From contig CAZMSO010000016.1 of assembly GCA_964568975.1 (NCBI GenBank), forward strand, positions 1 to 64,000: a stretch of DNA of 64,000 nucleotides, in the 5' to 3' direction. Below, in pieces: positions 8,871 through 17,789 of the stretch. A program made the position numbers and the translations under genes. This DNA is from CAZADA01 sp964568975. Its GTDB lineage: Bacteria > Pseudomonadota > Alphaproteobacteria > Caulobacterales > Maricaulaceae. Position 1 is the stretch's first letter. Each line of letters opens with the position of its first letter. The notes below the pieces were generated by a model. It saw nothing but the letters and a program-made list of their open reading frames with translations, was not told where the DNA came from and did no database searches.

Positions 8871-9551
8871 TTAGGTCCGCGACACTGTGATGTCGATGGT
8901 TCCTTGATAAACCGTGTTCGTGGCTTGGAACGCCGCCGCGCCGTCTGCGGCCGGCGCCGTGACAGAACCGCCCATGTCGAATGAGAACAGACCCGTGGCG
9001 TCCGTTTGCACCGGGCACGACGTCGACACGGGCGAGGCCGTGCACCCGGCCAAGATCGTGCCGGCCGAGGCCGCAATCGACAGCGCCGACAAGCCCAACG
9101 CCGGAGATCCCGGAGGCGCGCCGATCGGGTTCAAGTCCGCCGGGGTCGTCAGATCCGGGAACGCGATCGTGACATTGGTGAAGGCCGGAACGCCAGCATC
9201 GATTGTGTAGCTGCCGGGCGTGCCCGCGACCACGGACAACGCCGTGGCGTTCGTGCCGGAGCCGTCGCTGAAGAGACCCGCGGGGCTCAACACGCCGATC
9301 GCATCGCCGTCGCCGTCCGTCGCGCCGGTGGTGCGGTTCACCGAAATCAGCAGCGTGCCGAAATCAAGCGCCGTGTTTTCCGTCAGCGCCAACGCGTCGT
9401 TCAGCGTTGCAGAGACGGTAAAGGTTTCCGTCACCTGAGCCTGGGCGGCGCCCGTCATGGTCCCAACGCCGGCCACGGCGGCGACCCCCGCCAGCACCGC
9501 CGCGCGCAGAGACAGGCCGCGCCGCTGAAGAGTGGATGTCATCGTCACCAT
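8871..9551 (-). CDS. DUF4402-type exported protein, probable major subunit
   Basis: 226 residues with a clear signal peptide (AAVAGVGTMTGAAQAQ). The mature part is rich in small and hydroxylated residues and has DUF4402 features: FTVSATLNDALALTENTALDFGTLL at the start (shown in parts: NTALDFGTLL), a two-cysteine loop (ILAGC...TSC), FSFDMGGSV, and a C-terminal TVYQGTIDITV. Longer than the companion subunit by an Asp/Gly-rich insert. Position directly after the usher and before the stem-loop suggests it is the more abundant subunit (inference). Start ATG at 9551; an ATG three codons later is also possible. Confidence 0.72.
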   Translation of the reverse strand: MVTMTSTLQRRGLSLRAAVLAGVAAVAGVGTMTGAAQAQVTETFTVSATLNDALALTENTALDFGTLLISVNRTTGATDGDGDAIGVLSPAGLFSDGSGTNATALSVVAGTPGSYTIDAGVPAFTNVTIAFPDLTTPADLNPIGAPPGSPALGLSALSIAASAGTILAGCTASPVSTSCPVQTDATGLFSFDMGGSVTAPAADGAAAFQATNTVYQGTIDITVSRT

Positions 9552-9680
9552 CGCAGTTACCCTGTGTTCGCCATGAAGGGGGCTCGCAGCATTCCCTTCC
9601 GTTTTCCGAGCCGAGACGAGACCACGTCCTCGGGTGGTTCGGACATTGGACGACAGGATTTAAAAAAGCCATAACAATAA

Positions 9681-9708
9681 TCCCGTGTTGACGTTATCGC
9701 AACAGGGA
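9681..9708 (-). terminator. Possible terminator/processing hairpin after the usher gene
   Basis: TCCC-G-TGTTG and CAACA-GGGA form a nine-pair stem with one bulged base and a nine-base loop. In the minus-strand direction it is followed by a T-rich stretch that includes TTTTTT (9662-9667). The surrounding 9660-9800 is strikingly AT-rich for this chromosome. It could separate usher expression from the subunit genes. A second small inverted repeat (GTAAAT/ATTTAC, 9772-9788) lies just after the usher stop. Confidence 0.4.
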
Positions 9709-9796
9709 ATATTCATGAGGATCAAAAACTAACCACGGCGTTTGCTCAAAATTTACCGTGCCCTTCTGATGGTAAATCTTGCATTTACTATGGGTT

Positions 9797-12700
9797 TTAT
9801 TCAAACACGCGACGGCTGCCGCGGAGCCTTGGGACTTCTTGGGTCGGCGCACGCGCCGCGGCCGTGGCGACGCGACACGCCGGCGCCGCCGACGCCAGCG
9901 CCGCACACGCGCGCTCGGCGGCCTCAGTGCTGGCGAAGGGGCCGAACATCAACGCGTGGCCTTGGGCGCCGCCCGTCGCAGGCGCGTCAAGCACCGCGCG
10001 CGCGCGCAACACCGCCGGAAAGCGGCCAATCAGCATCAGCGCTGCTGCGTCACGTCCGAACGCGCTGTCGTAGCGGCCGAGCCACACAGTGACGGCCTCG
10101 GGATCAAGAGCGTCACGAGCAACACGACGCACGCGCGTCGGATCGACCGGCGCAAACACGCCCGGCGCCGGGTCCATGGGCGGCGCGTCAGCGGTCGCCA
10201 CGGAGAGGTCGTGAATGAGGATCTCGCGCGTGCGCCGGATCAAGAGGAAGCTCGAGGCGTCTGGACGCCAGCCATTCGCCGCCAGCAAGGCCGGGTCCAC
10301 AACGATCCGGTGCAGCCCCGCCGGCAGACCGGACAACACATAAAATCCGTCGCTGGACGTCTGAGTACGCCCCTGCTCGCGGCCGTCGGCGTCGAGCGCG
10401 CGCACCACAGCGCCCGCCAGCGGCGTCACGCCCACCCGGCGGCGCAGGCGCACCACGCCCTCAATATCGCTCGTCGCGCGCACCGGGATGTCGACGGTCT
10501 GGACCCGCCCCGGCCGCGGCGCAAGCGACACGCCCGGACGCACTGGCGCAAGGTAGGGATCGTCCAAACTGCCGACGTCCAGCTCCACGTCCGTCGGACG
10601 ATGAGGCGCCAGGCGCCCGACATAAGCCGTGCCGTCGGCGTCGCTGAGCGCCTCCCGGCGGGCGGCCACGACATTGATCCGCGCGCCCTCGATGGCGCGG
10701 TCATTGGCGGTGAAGCGGCCGTCGCCGTCGACGTCTTCATAGACCCGCGCCGCGACCGCGCCGAAGGAGGTGATCCGATCGCTGGTGATCCGCGGCGTTT
10801 GGCCCGCGGGGTCCCACACCGCCGACACACGCGCGTCGACTAACGCGCTAAACGGGCCTTCTGAGGAATACACAAAGCGCGGGCCGATGCTGATCGGGCC
10901 CGCGTCCCAATCCGCGCGCGCCTCCAGCGTGTCGGAGGCCGCTGCGAACACGCGTTGGGCGCGCGCGCTGACGCTGAAGTCCCGTGATGGCCGATAGCGC
11001 ACGCTGAGATCCAAGTCCGACACCTCGTCGGTGTTGAGATCAAAAGCCAAGCGCGCGCGGGTGAGAAAGCGCCGTCCGCTTAACGCGCCGGCCACATTGC
11101 CGAAAAACCGGCTCGGCTGCTCGCCCGCCAGCAACTCCTCCCATGTCACGCCAGCCGCCAGATCCGCACGCCACAGCCGCGTGCTCACGCGCCAATCCGC
11201 GGCGGTCAGATCGCCGGCGTCGGTGCGCGTGTAGCTTGCGGCAAGTTGGTGAGAGATGGACGGGCCCGGAAGCGGCGCGGGTCCAGACACCGCCAGCGTC
11301 GATGTGGAGGCGTTCGCGCCGTCGGGTTCGCCGGCTTGGGGGAAATCGATCAGTTCACGGTGGGCGAGCCGCACTTGTTGGGTCAAGACGGGCAAGGTGA
11401 TGTCGCCTCGCGTCGCCACGCCGCCTTCCGCATCCGCCCGCGCCACCGCGCGCAGGACCGCAGGCCCCGCGGCCGTCGTGGCGCCGAGCACGCCCTGCAA
11501 CCGGGTTTCGCCGTCGACGATGGGCGTGTCGACGCCAAGATCCGCCGTCAGCCAGCGCGCGACTCGCACGCCCGCAGCCGCCGCCAACCGCAGGCCCTGC
11601 TCTTGGGCGTCGGCGGCCGGCTCAAAGCCCAGCAGCGACCGGCCTTGCTGCGTCAGAGAGAGGTCGTAGGTGAAGCGTTCGCCGACGCGCGGATCAACGG
11701 GAACGCTGCGCCGCTCCTCGCGGACCTCGCCGCGCGGACCATAAAGAACAATGCGGAAATCATTCGCGCCGGCGAACAACGGCACGTCTTCAAAGGTGTA
11801 GCGGCCGTCGGCCTCGACGCTTTGGAAGCCGATGCGCACGTCATTGCGATAGAGCTCAACATCCCATCCCAGCGGGACATCGCCTTCAATGTCGGTCGAA
11901 CCGAAGGATGTGGACGCGTTCACCGGCCGGTTCGTGACGCGCACGCCGCGTTGAAAGTCGCCAAAGCCCGCGAAAGGCAAGTCCACGGGCTGGACGTCGC
12001 CGACCTCCACAAACGTTGCGCCTAAACCGCCGCCGAGCGCGCCTTCCGGAGAGGTCCGCGACAGGCTGAGGCGGGCGTTGCGCACTGGATCTTGGGCGTC
12101 GCCGGCGATGAAAGTCGTGCCGGTCGTGCGCGCCAAATCGCCGGTGGCGAGAACGGAGTAATTGCCGCTGCTTTGGGCGTCGCCGCCGGCCCCGCGCCGC
12201 AAGGCGTAAGCGCCTTGGGCGTCCACAAAGGGCTTGTCGATCCAGCGATACGGCGTGTCGAGGCGCGGGTGGCGCGGCTCCACGCGGCCGCCGCCGGCGT
12301 TGGGCGCGCCACGGCGGCGGCGCTCAAACTGCGCCACAATCGGCAAGGGCCGTCTGGGCGTCAGCTCAACAACCAACGCGCGGAAATCAATGGCGATCTC
12401 CATATCCAGCCACACCGACAGCGCGTTGGTGTGGATGTAGACATCAAGCCCGTCGGTGGTGATGTCTTGCGGTTGGAGCGTCCAGCGCGTCGCGCCGGCC
12501 GTCATGGTGCGGCTGGCCACGTCTAAGGTGACGGCGTTGGCTTCGGAAAACGCCCAACCTTCCGCGCGCCCGGCCTCCGGATCGACCGTGATCGCCAGAA
12601 ACAGCGCGCGTGCGAACTCGCCAACGGGCACAAGCACGCCGCGGCCCTGTTTGACGCCGGTCACGGGCGCATCGAGCGTGAACCGGTCGACGCGCACTTG

Positions 12701-12931
12701 CAGCACCAGAAGCTCCCCATCGGGAATCGCGCGATGGCCGGCGTCCGCCTCGTCAAAGAAATAGGGCTCAAGCCGCGTCAAAAACGCGTCCATCAACCCT
12801 CGCCATTGCGGATCTGAAGGATCAGGCGTCGCAGCCCGCGTGACGGTTTGCGCGTGTGACGGCGCCGCCGCCGCCACCGCCAAGATCACAACGACCGCGG
12901 TCAAATGACTGAGGACACGCGCGACGCCCAT
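9797..12931 (-). CDS. Usher-like outer-membrane protein with C-terminal SPOR domain
   Basis: 1044 residues. A signal peptide (to about residue 28, ...SHAQ) is followed by an N-terminal periplasmic region and a long beta-strand-rich part. That part includes the usher-type plug-like block GWDVELYRND-VRIGFQ...FAGANDFRIVLYGPRG. From about residue 731 there is an Sdr/SpaA-like domain opening VYEDVDGDGRF, then a carboxypeptidase-regulatory-like domain (about 824-885, DGFYVLSGLPAGLHRIVVD), then a SPOR domain (about 947-1028: TVWLGRYDS...MFGPFASTEAAERACAAL). Ordinary ushers are about 800-850 residues and end in periplasmic Ig-like domains, so this tail is unusual. The ATG at 12931 follows AAGGTG and gives a proper signal peptide; upstream in-frame starts are spurious. 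The DUF4402 and chaperone genes lie downstream. Confidence 0.75.
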   Translation of the reverse strand: MGVARVLSHLTAVVVILAVAAAAPSHAQTVTRAATPDPSDPQWRGLMDAFLTRLEPYFFDEADAGHRAIPDGELLVLQVRVDRFTLDAPVTGVKQGRGVLVPVGEFARALFLAITVDPEAGRAEGWAFSEANAVTLDVASRTMTAGATRWTLQPQDITTDGLDVYIHTNALSVWLDMEIAIDFRALVVELTPRRPLPIVAQFERRRRGAPNAGGGRVEPRHPRLDTPYRWIDKPFVDAQGAYALRRGAGGDAQSSGNYSVLATGDLARTTGTTFIAGDAQDPVRNARLSLSRTSPEGALGGGLGATFVEVGDVQPVDLPFAGFGDFQRGVRVTNRPVNASTSFGSTDIEGDVPLGWDVELYRNDVRIGFQSVEADGRYTFEDVPLFAGANDFRIVLYGPRGEVREERRSVPVDPRVGERFTYDLSLTQQGRSLLGFEPAADAQEQGLRLAAAAGVRVARWLTADLGVDTPIVDGETRLQGVLGATTAAGPAVLRAVARADAEGGVATRGDITLPVLTQQVRLAHRELIDFPQAGEPDGANASTSTLAVSGPAPLPGPSISHQLAASYTRTDAGDLTAADWRVSTRLWRADLAAGVTWEELLAGEQPSRFFGNVAGALSGRRFLTRARLAFDLNTDEVSDLDLSVRYRPSRDFSVSARAQRVFAAASDTLEARADWDAGPISIGPRFVYSSEGPFSALVDARVSAVWDPAGQTPRITSDRITSFGAVAARVYEDVDGDGRFTANDRAIEGARINVVAARREALSDADGTAYVGRLAPHRPTDVELDVGSLDDPYLAPVRPGVSLAPRPGRVQTVDIPVRATSDIEGVVRLRRRVGVTPLAGAVVRALDADGREQGRTQTSSDGFYVLSGLPAGLHRIVVDPALLAANGWRPDASSFLLIRRTREILIHDLSVATADAPPMDPAPGVFAPVDPTRVRRVARDALDPEAVTVWLGRYDSAFGRDAAALMLIGRFPAVLRARAVLDAPATGGAQGHALMFGPFASTEAAERACAALASAAPACRVATAAARAPTQEVPRLRGSRRVFE

Positions 12932-13126
12932 CAGGGAACACCTTAACAATCGCGTTGATTTTTTATGTAAAACTTCGTTTCTACATACCTCTACTATAAT
13001 TAAATTTGCGTTCTCAAAAGACGTCTCAAACGATCTATTAACCTTACTTGCGCTAACCATCATGCTCGGATTGGCGGCCAGGGGCATTGGCCTCGCGCGG
13101 CCCGCCCGCAACACTCCGCGCCGCCG
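12932..13126. promoter_or_regulatory. AT-rich divergent control region
   Basis: The 195 bases between the usher and the SPOR lipoprotein are far richer in A+T than the flanking genes, especially 12950-13060. A TATAAT lies at 12995-13000 on the plus strand, and TTTAATTATAG is readable on the minus strand, but no convincing -35 partner is visible at standard spacing. I infer that promoters for both divergent genes lie here. Confidence 0.45.
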
Positions 13127-14509
13127 ATGTGTGGCGCGACGGCGCAAGAAGGATGGGCTTTGGGGGCGTGCGGCAGCGGCTTAGTGCGAGGCCTGAGGGC
13201 CGTCGCCATCGCGGGCGCCGTGACGCTCGCAGCGACCGCGTGCGCGTCCGGCAAGCGCGACGGCCGCACGGCGTTCGCCGCCCCGTCGCCACCCCCCTTA
13301 GCCGGGGATGCGCGCTTAGAGGTTGACGGCGAGGCGCCGCCGCCAGCCGACGCTCCGGAAGCTTCGCCGGACCGCGCGCGGCGCCGCAGCTCCGGACGCG
13401 ACGATGGCGACCTCGCGGCGCTGCGCCAGGACGTGGCGGCCTTGGAGGCGGAGATCAGCGGCCTGCGGCCGGGCATTGGTCGGCTGCTCGACATCGAAAA
13501 CGACATCCGCGCGCTGCTCAGCCAGCTTGCGGCGATCAGCTCGGTCACGCGCAGCGGCGCGCCCACGCCCGCCAGCGGCGGCGGCGCCGGCGCGCCCGCC
13601 TCGCCGCTGACGCCCCTCAGTCCGTTAAGCGCTGAAGGACGAGACCCCGGCGGCGCGCCGGGCGCGGCGACGTCGGCGCCGACGCCCTTAACACCCTTGG
13701 CGGTCACAGGCGCCACGCCGCCCCTGGACGCGTCGCCCCTGGACGCGCCGACCACGGCCTCCACGCCATCGGCGACGACCGGGCAAACGCCGCTCGGGCC
13801 GTCGGGCGAGCCGCCGCCCGCGCGCCCGCCCACCGCGCCTCCACGCGCGCCCCCAGGCGCGCCCCCGGCCGCTGCGGGCGTTTATCTGCATCTGGCGTCT
13901 TATCGCGACGCGCGCACGGCGCAGTCGGGATGGGACGAACTCACTGCAGATCATGGCGATGTGCTTGCTGGTTTGTCGTCGCTGATCCGGGAAACGGATC
14001 TCGGCGACAAAGGCGTTTATCAGCGGCTTTACGCCGGACCGACGCCGGATCGCGCGACGGCTGTGCGGCTGTGCGCGCGGCTGAAAGCGCGCGACGTTTA
14101 CTGCGCTGTCACGGTGCTTGAGGGCGCTGCGGCGCGAGCGTCGCCGCCAGCGACGCGCGCCCGCCCGACGGCGAACGTCGCCGCGCCCCCCTTAGCCGTT
14201 GCGCCGCCCAGCGACGCCGTGAACGCCGCGCCGCCAGCGACGGGCGCAGGCGGCGCTTACGCCTTCCTTGGCGCCTACCGCGATGAGGCCACAGCCGCGC
14301 GGGGGCGCGACGTGTTCGCCGCCACCCACGCCGACGTGGTCGACAGCGGACGGCTGGCGATCCTGCGCGACGACGCCGGGGCGGCCGGAGCGGCGTGGCG
14401 CTTAGCGGCTGGGCCGTTTGCGAGCGTTGCGGACGCCGAGGCCGTGTGCGCACAGCTGCGCACGCGCGGCGCGTTTTGCACCGTCAGCGACGATACGCCA
14501 CGGTCTTAA
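13127..14509 (+). CDS. Proline/alanine-rich lipoprotein with two SPOR domains
   Basis: 460 residues from the ATG at 13127. A GTG at 13184 gives a more compact signal peptide ending LAATAC, a plausible lipobox, so the real start may be there. After the acylation cysteine come a helical segment likely to be a coiled coil (about residues 98-140) and a long Ala/Pro/Thr-rich linker with an internal 15-base duplication (PLDASPLDAP). Two SPOR-like domains follow: GVYLHLASYRDARTAQ onward, and GAYAFLGAYRDEATAA onward. Each contains 'AGP...A..{L/V}CA.L', with a second cysteine near its end. SPOR domains bind septal glycan strands lacking stem peptides. It is divergent from the SPOR-tailed usher. Confidence 0.75.
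   Translation: MCGATAQEGWALGACGSGLVRGLRAVAIAGAVTLAATACASGKRDGRTAFAAPSPPPLAGDARLEVDGEAPPPADAPEASPDRARRRSSGRDDGDLAALRQDVAALEAEISGLRPGIGRLLDIENDIRALLSQLAAISSVTRSGAPTPASGGGAGAPASPLTPLSPLSAEGRDPGGAPGAATSAPTPLTPLAVTGATPPLDASPLDAPTTASTPSATTGQTPLGPSGEPPPARPPTAPPRAPPGAPPAAAGVYLHLASYRDARTAQSGWDELTADHGDVLAGLSSLIRETDLGDKGVYQRLYAGPTPDRATAVRLCARLKARDVYCAVTVLEGAAARASPPATRARPTANVAAPPLAVAPPSDAVNAAPPATGAGGAYAFLGAYRDEATAARGRDVFAATHADVVDSGRLAILRDDAGAAGAAWRLAAGPFASVADAEAVCAQLRTRGAFCTVSDDTPRS
13721..13750. repeat. 15-bp in-frame duplication in the SPOR lipoprotein linker
   Basis: CCCCTGGACGCGTCG is followed at once by CCCCTGGACGCGCCG, adding five residues to the linker. Confidence 0.8.
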
Positions 14510-14607
14510 GCGCCCGTGCGCATCCGGCCGCCGCTGAGCATCGCGCCTTGATCAAGCCGCATCTCTCAGGCATGCCAAAATGACACACTCACTATGGGGA
14601 ATCGTCG

Positions 14608-15384
14608 ATGGGCTGGATAAAAGTGGCGGCCGCGCTTGCGGCGAGCGCGCTGGCGATGGGGTGCGAAACGCTTGATCCCACAAGCCAATACACGTCGTTC
14701 GCGGGCGGCAAAGTCTCGTTCCAGTATGGAAATTTTTGCGGGCCGAACTGGCCGGTGCGGGTCAGTGAAGATCCCCAAGTGCAGCTGCGCGAGCTGCAGC
14801 GTTTCCCCGCAATGGACAGCATCGACGCGGCCTGCCGGCTCCACGACATTTGTTTTGAGCGCGCCGGACGCGACAACCCCGCCTGCGACTACGCGCTGAT
14901 CGGGGCGTTGAGCCTCCACAACCAGCGCGCGTTCGCCATTCCCGCTAATGAAACCAGCAATTTGCGCATGCCCTGCGTCAACCTCGCTAATGAGATTATG
15001 ACGCCGTTCCAAACCAAGTATCTGGGCCGGGAAGGCATCACCCAAGGCCTGACGGCGCTCTTCGCGGCGACGGGTAATGACAACGCCGACGCCGCGCGCA
15101 CCGGCGATGGCGAGGATCTCTCCGCCGGAGAGACGGGCGTGGCGATGAGCATCTTCACGGGCGCGCTCACCGCCGTGTCCGGCATGGTGACAGGCTTTCC
15201 CGACCAGCCGGGACGCTGCCAAGCGGTGCCGGTGCCGGCGCTGCAAGCCAACTTCACCTGCCACTTCCAGCACCACAACCGTCAGATGCAGGCGTCGGGC
15301 GGCGATCTGGAATCGGTGTCGCTGCTGAACATGGCTGACAATGGCTGCGCGGAGGCGACGAAGCAGCAATTCTTCCCGTCTTAG
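14608..15384 (+). CDS. Phospholipase A2-like lipoprotein, paralogue 1
   Basis: 258 residues. The lipoprotein signal peptide ends ALAMG-C. The mature protein has a secreted-PLA2-like core: YGNFCGPNWP (calcium-loop-like, about residues 45-54), then MDSIDAACRLHDICFE (about 73-88) holding the His-Asp pair between cysteines, then PACD. More cysteines in the C-terminal part (MPCVN, GRCQ, FTCHF, NGCAE) suggest further disulfides. In sPLA2 enzymes the His-Asp pair activates water for sn-2 ester cleavage with calcium; activity here is inferred from motif only. The start ATG at 14608 sets up the lipoprotein signal. It lies convergent with ligA, and two paralogues occur at 29427 and 42719. Confidence 0.7.
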   Translation: MGWIKVAAALAASALAMGCETLDPTSQYTSFAGGKVSFQYGNFCGPNWPVRVSEDPQVQLRELQRFPAMDSIDAACRLHDICFERAGRDNPACDYALIGALSLHNQRAFAIPANETSNLRMPCVNLANEIMTPFQTKYLGREGITQGLTALFAATGNDNADAARTGDGEDLSAGETGVAMSIFTGALTAVSGMVTGFPDQPGRCQAVPVPALQANFTCHFQHHNRQMQASGGDLESVSLLNMADNGCAEATKQQFFPS

Positions 15385-15387
15385 CGC

Positions 15388-15442
15388 GAGACGCCAGGCG
15401 GCCGGCCTGCGGTCCGGCGCCTGACGCGCCATGGCGCGTCTC
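15388..15442. terminator. Hairpin between convergent genes
   Basis: Nested inverted repeats, GAGACGC/GCGTCTC outside and CAGGCG/CGCCTG inside, fill the 56-base gap between the PLA2-like gene and ligA. They could act as a bidirectional terminator. No T-run follows in either direction, so the call is weak. Confidence 0.35.
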
Positions 15443-17741
15443 AGAGGCTCGACGAGCCGCCGCCGATCAGATCAAACCACGCATCTTCGCTCAGGACCGT
15501 GACGCCGGCGTCGCGCGCCTTGGTGAGTTTTGACCCCGCTTTCGCCCCGGCGATGAGGTAGTCCGTCTTCGCTGACACAGAGCCCGCGACTTTCGCGCCC
15601 AACCGTGCAGCCATCGCCTTCGCCTCATCCCGCGACAACCGCTCAAGCGTTCCGGTGAACACCACCGTCTTCCCGGCGACGGGCGAATCAGCAGCCGTCG
15701 GCGCCGCCGCCGCGCGCGGCGCCACCTGCTCCAACAGCCGTTCCAGCACGCCTTGATTATGGGGTTCAGCGAAAAAGCGGCCGAGCGCGCGCAGCGCCGT
15801 CTCGCCAATGCCGTCAATGGCGAGCGCGCGCTCCCACGCCTGCCGGCCCGCGGTCCCTGCGTCCTCCCCGGGCGCATCCGCCGCTGCGTCAAGGACGCCG
15901 CCAAGCGCGGTCATCGCGGCGGCGAAGCGCGACCACGTCCCATACTCGCGCGCCAAGAGCTCCGCGACGCCTTCGCCCACATGGCGCACGCCCAGCGCGT
16001 TGATGAAGCGCTCAAGCTCCGGCGCGCGGCGGGCCTCGATCGCGGCGAAGAGGTTTGCGACGCTTTTCGCGCCCCAACCCTCGCGCTCTTCCAGCTTTAA
16101 ATCGGCGTTGCGCGCCTGGAGCGTGAAGATGTCGGCCGGTTCTTTGATGATCGCGTCGGTGAAGAACGCCTCAATCTGCTTAGCGCCGAGGCCCTCAATG
16201 TCGAGGGCGCGGCGCGAGACGAAGTGTTTCAAATGCTCTTTGCGCTGGAAGGGGCACGCAAACTCTCCTGAACAGCGGCGCACCGCGCCTTCCGCCCCGG
16301 AGGCTGTGGCTTCACGCACGACGGGCGTGGCGAGGGGGCATGGGCAGGCGTCGGGAAACGCGAACGCCTCGCGCCGGTCCGCCCGATCTGCGTCAAGCAC
16401 GCGCACGACTTGGGGGATGACGTCGCCGGCGCGCTGGATCACGACCCGATCGCCGGCGCGGATGTCCTTGCGCGCGATCTCGTCGGCATTGTGGAGCGTG
16501 GCGTTGGAAACGACCACGCCGCCCACCGTCACGGGTTTCAGCTTCGCCACAGGGGTCAGCGCGCCCGTGCGTCCGACTTGGATCTCAATGGCCTCCAGCG
16601 TGGTCTGGGCTTGCTCAGGCGGGAATTTGCGCGCAATCGCCCAGCGCGGGGCGCGTCCGACGAAACCCAGGCGCTCCTGCAGATCAAGGCGATCGACTTT
16701 GAACACGACGCCGTCAATGTCGTAGCCCAAATCGGCGCGCCGTCGCTCGATCTCTTCATGGACGGCCGTGAGCGCGGCGACGTCCGCCACGACCGTGGCG
16801 CGCGCACCCGCGGTTTTCGCCGCCGCGGTGTCGGGCGAGTCGCCAAGATCGAGCGCGGGTTGGCGGGAGGCCGGCGGCGTCTCCGGCGGCGGCGCGCACG
16901 CCTCGTCGCGATAGCAGATCGCGACAGTCTGTGTTTCCGGATTGGTGGCGAAACCCCAGCGCGCCAGGGCGCGAACCGCGTCGGCTTGCGTGTCGGCGAA
17001 GGCGGCGCTGGCGGCGCCCCAGGCGTAGGCGAAGAAGCGCAAGGGGCGCGACGCGGTCACGCCGGGGTCAAGTTGGCGCAGCGAGCCAGCTGCGGCGTTG
17101 CGCGGGTTTTTGTAGGTGGGCAGGCCCTGGGCTTCTTGGCGGGCGTTCATGGCCTCGAACTCCGCCTTCGGCAAATAGACTTCGCCTCGGATTTCAAGGG
17201 ATTGAGGCCAGCCTGAGCCGTGAAGATGCTCGGGAATGTCGGCGATGGTGCGGGCGTTGGCGGTGACGTCTTCACCCACGCGGCCGTCGCCGCGGGTGGC
17301 GGCGCGCACCAGCGCCCCCTCCTCATAGAGCAGCGAGAGCGAGAGCCCGTCGATTTTGGGCTCGGCGGTGACGGCGAGCGCCTCGCCCGTCGGCCATTTC
17401 AGAAAGCGCTGCAGCTTGCGCGCGAACTCCGCCAAATCGTCATCGTCGAAGGCGTTGTCGAGCGACAGCATCGGCGCGCCGTGGACGACCTCAGCGAAGC
17501 CGTCTGCAGGGGGCGGCGCGACGCGCCGGCTTGGGCTGTCATCGCGCACCAGGTCTGGAAACCGCGCCTCGATCGCTGCGTTGCGCAGGCGCAGCGCGTC
17601 ATAAGCCGCGTCTGAGATCTGAGGCGCGTCATCCTGGTGATAGAGGCGGTCATGGCGCGCGATCTCGCGGGCCAAACGCGCGAGTTCCGCGACCGCAGCC
17701 TCGCGGCTCAGCTCCTCCACATCCGTGAGCGCGGCCATCAT
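15441..17741 (-). CDS. ligA: NAD-dependent DNA ligase LigA
   Basis: 766 residues with the full LigA plan: NAD-binding Ia domain (HDRLYHQDDAP), adenylation domain with the active lysine in EPKIDGLSL (about K129), OB fold, a four-cysteine zinc finger around residues 435-470 (CPCP and CSGEFACPFQ), helix-hairpin-helix repeats, and a C-terminal BRCT domain (GKTVVFTGTLERLSRDEAK). It joins nicks during replication. It is longer than the usual 670-700 through small Ala-rich inserts, including one near residues 280-310 between adenylation-domain strands. The gene follows bamD by 48 bases; recN, often found between these two in alphaproteobacteria, is absent. Confidence 0.97.
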   Translation of the reverse strand: MMAALTDVEELSREAAVAELARLAREIARHDRLYHQDDAPQISDAAYDALRLRNAAIEARFPDLVRDDSPSRRVAPPPADGFAEVVHGAPMLSLDNAFDDDDLAEFARKLQRFLKWPTGEALAVTAEPKIDGLSLSLLYEEGALVRAATRGDGRVGEDVTANARTIADIPEHLHGSGWPQSLEIRGEVYLPKAEFEAMNARQEAQGLPTYKNPRNAAAGSLRQLDPGVTASRPLRFFAYAWGAASAAFADTQADAVRALARWGFATNPETQTVAICYRDEACAPPPETPPASRQPALDLGDSPDTAAAKTAGARATVVADVAALTAVHEEIERRRADLGYDIDGVVFKVDRLDLQERLGFVGRAPRWAIARKFPPEQAQTTLEAIEIQVGRTGALTPVAKLKPVTVGGVVVSNATLHNADEIARKDIRAGDRVVIQRAGDVIPQVVRVLDADRADRREAFAFPDACPCPLATPVVREATASGAEGAVRRCSGEFACPFQRKEHLKHFVSRRALDIEGLGAKQIEAFFTDAIIKEPADIFTLQARNADLKLEEREGWGAKSVANLFAAIEARRAPELERFINALGVRHVGEGVAELLAREYGTWSRFAAAMTALGGVLDAAADAPGEDAGTAGRQAWERALAIDGIGETALRALGRFFAEPHNQGVLERLLEQVAPRAAAAPTAADSPVAGKTVVFTGTLERLSRDEAKAMAARLGAKVAGSVSAKTDYLIAGAKAGSKLTKARDAGVTVLSEDAWFDLIGGGSSSL

Positions 17742-17789
17742 CCGCCGCCGCCCATCCCGACGCCCGCACCGTGCGCGCCGCCGGCTGCG

